64,000 nucleotides of DNA from Pyrus communis. Taxonomy: Eukaryota; Streptophyta; Magnoliopsida; Rosales; Rosaceae. Of this stretch, positions 58,903 to 64,000 are shown piece by piece. The translations under genes were made by a program, and so were the position numbers. Numbering within the stretch: position 1 is the stretch's first letter; each line of letters opens with the position of its first letter. The stretch spans positions 7,029,501-7,093,500 of the forward strand of contig NC_084808.1 in assembly GCF_963583255.1 (NCBI RefSeq), given 5' to 3'. Below the pieces are notes generated by a model. The model ran no database searches, was not told the DNA's origin, and saw only the letters and a program-made list of their open reading frames with translations.

Positions 58903-61063
58903 TGATGCGAGATTTATACGCACACAAATTAAACCCTCTTTTTGTCAATTGTAGTATAAGTATAAGTAGGGATCGTTCTGGACCGGGGATTAGGAGGGAT
59001 TGTTAATCACTTGGATTTTGACTCAAAAACGTAAAATAAAGTTTAAAACACTAAACTAGACTCAAAGAATGTAAAACTAAACACTTAAAACACTAAAACA
59101 AACCAAAAGACTCAAACATCACCCAAAACACTCAAAACTGCCTTAAAATCACTTTCTGGGCAGTTTTGAGCACTTTGGTGAATTTGGACGAATTTGTGTA
59201 ACAAATTGAATCAAAACACTTAGAAACACAAACTAAGATACTTTCTAACTAAATTGGACAATAAAGTAAAGGGGGATTTGGTTTTTGATGAAATTAAACT
59301 AAATGCACAGATTCTAAAACAGAATGTAAAGATGAATGTGATGAAATTGAATGGATGGGAACCTAGCTAAGGGGTTCATCTCCATACATGTTATACTTGC
59401 ATAATAAAATGATTTCCAATTGCATTTCAATAAACCATGAATTCTCAACACCCCAAGTTAACCGTGATGCACTAATTAACCTTCAAATTTTCCTAACGTT
59501 ATTGCATTGGATGGGTTAGCGCATACAACAATTCAAAACATTCCCCACAAGTCCCCTACATGATTGCATAATAGAGATACAAGCAAGAATCATTACGCTC
59601 TATGAAAATTATAAGTGTTGACGAGGCATTCGTTACTATGGAATACGCATGAAACTTATGCCAAGAATTCGTTTAACGCGATTGTTTATAAGCAACCTCC
59701 ACTACTTGTGAATATAAGTTCGTAACTATTAGGTGAAACTCACTTATATTCTAGCGTCATATTCATGCATGAAAATTAAGTGTGCACTCTCAATAAACAT
59801 ACATAAATAAGTTATCAATCAAACAGTTAAACGAATTGAATCCACAACTTATGAAACGCAATTAGAAGTAATCAAATCAAAATGCAAGCATAAACATATA
59901 TTTCGAATTCCCCCCTAGCCAAGGGGGGTTTAGTTGAATTTAAACATTGGAATCAAAGAAACACCTAAACATTCCAACAACTCAAACTTGAATTGTATGA
60001 ACGTTTAGGCCCTCTTATCTTCCTCTTCGTTGTAGCACAAGGTCTAAGGATAATTTGATGGTGTGAATGGTTTGGGGAGTGGTTGGAGTGGCTGCAATGG
60101 AGGAGAAAAGTGTTTTGGTGGCTGCTGCAAGGGTGTGGAGAGGTTTTGACGAATTTCTGGAATATGGAAGAGTCTATTGTGTTGTGAATGCAATGGATGC
60201 TTATTTATAGGTGAAATGGGGGGAACATGACAGCTAGGAGGGAATGTGGCTGCATGTTTGAATGATTAAAGGATGCATGTGGGTTGGAATTGCATGTGCA
60301 ATGAATATGTGGCTGCATGTGCAAGGGGACAATCTGAAAATGCATGTGAAAGCATGTGTTGGCTGCAATGATGAAATGGATGGGAGTGCATGTGGCTTAA
60401 TTAATTAAAGGGAGTGCATGTGCAATGTTTTAAGGATGGAATGCATGTGAATATGATGGAAATCTGATGGGAATGGGAGATGCATGTGCTGATTTATGCA
60501 TGTGATTAAAGGTGAGTCAATGATTATGGAATGCAATCTGAAATGGGAGATGGAATGGGATGTTTTGCATGTGAATTAAAGAGTAAATGCATGTGCAATG
60601 ACAGCTAGGTTGAATATGCATGTGGAATGGCTGATTTATTTGAAGATGCATGTGCAATGAAGTGGAATGACAGCTAGGTTATGATGATGAATGCATGTGG
60701 CTGATTTAATTGAATAGGAAAGCATGTGGATTTAATGGTATAAAGGGTGAATGCATGTGGATGCATGTGTTGATGAATGGGATTAGGAAAGGTTTAAATG
60801 TCCTAAAACTAAAGGGAACAAGGTTCCAACACTTTGGTCTTCAATTAGGTCTTCAATTTCGTCCAACACTTTGGCTCCAAGCATAAGCTATCCATCCTTA
60901 GCCCAAAAGTGCTCCAAAAGTCTCCAAAATGCATCTTTTTGCTCCTTTAGCCCTTTGGACCTACAAACACACGAAAATAGCTTAAAGTACTAAAATAACT
61001 AAAGAAACATAACGTAAATGCACGAGAACAAGCCATTTAAGTCGCATGAATATGCTCCTATCA
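58903..61063 (-). mobile_element. LTR shared by elements E and F (2161 bp)
   Basis: TGATGCGAGA to GCTCCTATCA. The PBS side faces E and the PPT side faces F, so one LTR serves both. TATA at 60203-60210. Single stem-loop unit near 59130-59170. U3 has dense GCATGTG motifs (60240-60770). Confidence 0.9.
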
Positions 61064-63291
61064 AATACCCCCACACTTATCTTTTGCTAGTCCTCGAGCA
61101 AAACAGAAAAACAAAACAAAACGAACAAAACACAACCTACACCTTCCAACAATCGTCTCAGGGATTTCCAATGCACATGACAAGTTAAAAATCATTATTC
61201 CCACAGATTTTAGCCATCTTTACACTTAAGTACATTCTTACTCATAGTCACCACATACTAGTTCACAATTAAGCATTTAAAACCATGATTTGAATGTAGT
61301 AACATGCCTTAGAGAATTCCCTCAAATCCTTACAAGATATGCACTCAATTTTCACACAGATTTTCTAACTCCACACCCTAAACTAGTTATATGTGAGAAG
61401 ATTGATGTAAACATGAAAACGAACACTCACATATATGTATCATAAAGAGAGCAATTTCTGGAGTTAATAAGCATCTTTAGGTATGATCTCATGAATGGAA
61501 TGCTACTACTTAGAATCGAGAACCAGTGACACCATAAGCTCATACCAAGTTCAAACTCCACAAATTGAAACACATAACAATCAAGATAGAAGTCAAAGGG
61601 TTGTAATAGGGCTAGGGTATTGGCTAACAATGAAAGGTGAAGGATAAACAAACATTCTTAAAGCAATAGTGAGCAAAGTATTGAATTAGGCACTTAGAAT
61701 TCCCTTTAAAACGCAGAAGTCAACTTTGAACACCCAAGGGGAAGTCACAAAACTTAGGGCCATATTCAAACTTTTTGGGCCCTTTCTTCAACAATCACAC
61801 TTGTGAGTCCATTCTCACTTATTTTCACTCTTTTTTTTTTTTTTTTCTTTTTTTTCTTCTTCTTTTTCTCACATTTTTTTTTTCTTTTTCCCGTGCCTCC
61901 TTTAAGACTTAGGCACATACATACACACAAAAATCCCTTCCCCCACACTTATTTTCTGCAACATATTAATCAAAAGGAATTCATTATCCGTCATGCTTAC
62001 TATGCTTCAAGAACAAGGGTACGGATGGTCCTAATCTAGGCTAGGTAAGGGGTGATGTGGTTAGCAAAGAAAATAGGCTAAACGAGGCTCAACGGGGTTA
62101 AAACTAATAACAAATACGAAATATGGGAAGTAAGGCTATTTGGTTATGGTGGCAACTACACAACTTCATCTTGATATATGTTATGCAATTCAATGTCATG
62201 CTTTGAATGAAACGGATATAAGTTCTAGCATTTAGTTCTATCATGATACAATTGCATTCTAAGTAGCAACCAAGCAAGGAATAATGAGATCATGCAACAA
62301 CTTTAGAAAACAAAGAATCACAGAAAATAACTCTCCAACGAAGGTAATGGCTCGAGTCTCACAGGGTTGTAGCGTTTGTTTGAGTTCCTTCCTTCAAGCA
62401 TGTTACAAAAACGAATTTTTCTTTTATGATTGCATGTGAAGTCATACATTATAACCATAACCAAGCATATACCAAGAGTAAATCAAACTTTCATCCATGT
62501 TTATAATTCTCTTTAATAGTCATGCAATTACAAACCAAATCCTTATCATTGTGTTGGAAGGTACCCTAAGACACAAACACACAAAAACGACTCAAAACAC
62601 TCTTTTTAGGCTTTTCAAAACATGTTTTTCAAATTTTTATGTGATTTTCGGAGTTATATAAAAAAAAAACATACTAAAACACTCTAAAACAACTTAAAAA
62701 CACCTTAAAACAGCAAGGAACAACATTTGAAGTTATGGGTGATAAAATCCCACGAATTTGCATCAAATATACTTAGTTACCCCCCCACACTTAAATCAAA
62801 CATTGTCCTCAATGTTTTAAGCATAGATTCACACAAAACATAAGTAAACAAACAAAAAGCAACTAAACATACTAAACATGGCAGAATGTAATTAACAAAG
62901 AGAAGAGTTTAGGGACGCAAATCTGGTTATGGAGTGTAAATTCCCTCTTCTCCTTGGTGATTGCATTGAGGCTTTGATCTTTGTGATTCCACAGGCTTAC
63001 TCTTGAACTGGTTTCCGCCCATCGTTGATTTTCCTTTGTGCTACTCTTGAACTGGGCAGCAGGATTCCCTTTAGGGTCTCCCCCGAAGGTCTGAGCTTCC
63101 TCCTGTTATCTGTTTCTTTGTTCAATCTTTGTAGGAGTGGTCCCTTCTCTGGAAGTGTATCAACCGTTGAAGATGACTACTCGAGAGCAACGCTAGGTAA
63201 GCAACCAGGAATAAATTCCAGGCAGTCGGAACCAGATCGGAAGACTGACTCCAAGTGCCGGCTGATTGCTTCTTTCACTTTGCCATGCGAG
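61064..63291 (-). mobile_element. Internal region of element F, 3' part only
   Basis: PPT at 61064-61078, internal copies near 61937-61950 and 62780-62792, T-rich run 61831-61900. At 63130-63200 the 62-nt exon-like interval is present, with a changed acceptor context (TTTGTAG). Cut at 63291 by family G. No gene seen. Confidence 0.85.
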
Positions 63292-64000
63292 TGTTGATGT
63301 ATATTTCCTTCCTAATGCTAGAATATATTTAGTATAATGGCATAAGTAAGGGTGTCGAATCCACAGGGACTAATTGGACCTTTGTAACTACTTGTTTGCA
63401 AGAAATCTAAGAAATGAATCAAACTAGTCTAAATAGGCAGATTTGAATCAAACTAATCAAACTATGCAGATTTTGTTGTTTTAACTTGAAAGCAAAAGAG
63501 AATGAAGTAAACACAAATCAATGAATCAACAACCAATATAATGAGATAGTATCAATGGAAATGAAACTAGGGATTCGATTTCACCATTTCTCAATTAAAT
63601 CCATGTTTGTTAAGTTGGTTTATACTCATTCATCTACAAATTTCTTGAGTTTGTTTCACTTGGATATGATCAACCATATGATGTGTGGATTTGATCAAAT
63701 GTCTACAATCTTGAACCTAATTGTGATGTGCAACTTTGGTTCATAATCTAGAGTATGTAATGCACAAGAAACGTTCACTAAACCAAAGGGAACACTTGGC
63801 AGGATGTTTGCCAATCTTTCCCTTCATTCATTCACAAATCCACCAATATTAGACATGATGTATGTTTTAATCTTGGCTAAATAACTTGTGGTTAACTCAA
63901 ATGGCGATCAAGCATACAAATCAACCCACAAATTCACAATTATAACAGAGAATGAATCAAGAACTAGGTAGACAAACTGAGCATTCTAACTTAATTACAT
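63292..64000 (-). mobile_element. LTR of a second family (G), partial
   Basis: Starts TGTTGATGTATATTTCC in the middle of element F. An AAGGGTGTCGAATCCACAGG motif at about 63349-63368 stands where the A family has its GGGATCGTTCTGGACCGGGG motif. The sequence from about 63540 is similar to the foreign part of solo LTR M. It runs off the window. Confidence 0.7.

Overview
The window is intergenic plant DNA made almost entirely of LTR retrotransposons nested inside one another. I see no host gene, rRNA, tRNA or CRISPR array. Plant signs are a Tekay/Del-like Ty3/gypsy chromovirus at the left edge, Athila-like gag remnants, and a tRNA-Asp type primer-binding site (PBS). The antisense protein family resembles retroelement proteins I recall from Rosaceae trees such as apple or pear, but the species is a weak inference.

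Layout. 1-3728 is the 3' end of a chromovirus (RT tail, RNase H, integrase, chromodomain, then a 1588-bp 3' LTR). Everything else is one large family of non-autonomous Athila-related elements, labelled here H, I, C, B, A, J, E, F. Their sense LTRs begin TGATAGGAGC and end CGCATCA. The left part holds fragments H (minus) and I (plus). Element C (minus) starts in the LTR of I at 11645. Element B (minus, 12344-41787) lies in the LTR of C, with target-site duplication (TSD) aacac. Element A (plus, 21798-41170) lies in the LTR of B, TSD gaatg. Inside A are a solo LTR (22961-25375, TSD tagac) and a complete, very young element J (28997-36686, minus, TSD gtatg). C resumes at 41793. It is broken by a solo LTR (47013-49661, TSD tagtg) and, at 50086, by a tandem LTR-E-LTR-F array that leaves the window. 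F is cut at 63292 by an LTR of another family, G. Solo LTR K (4238-6762, TSD agtat) lies in H.

How the parts work. No family member here encodes protease, reverse transcriptase, RNase H or integrase, so all must have moved using enzymes supplied in trans. What they keep are the cis signals: LTR promoter with TATAAAT, a long leader with conserved stem-loops, the PBS and the polypurine tract. Some also keep a gag C-terminal/linker ORF ending in a short stretch that looks like the start of RT (B, J; fragments in C, E). Five copies carry a second ORF of about 215-230 codons (I, B, C, A, part in E). It encodes a coiled-coil, Pro/Met-rich protein, is antisense to the element in I, A, B and C, and has its own upstream module with TATA-like box, tandem repeats and a possible 62-nt exon. 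This antisense module, absent from J, is the most interesting content.
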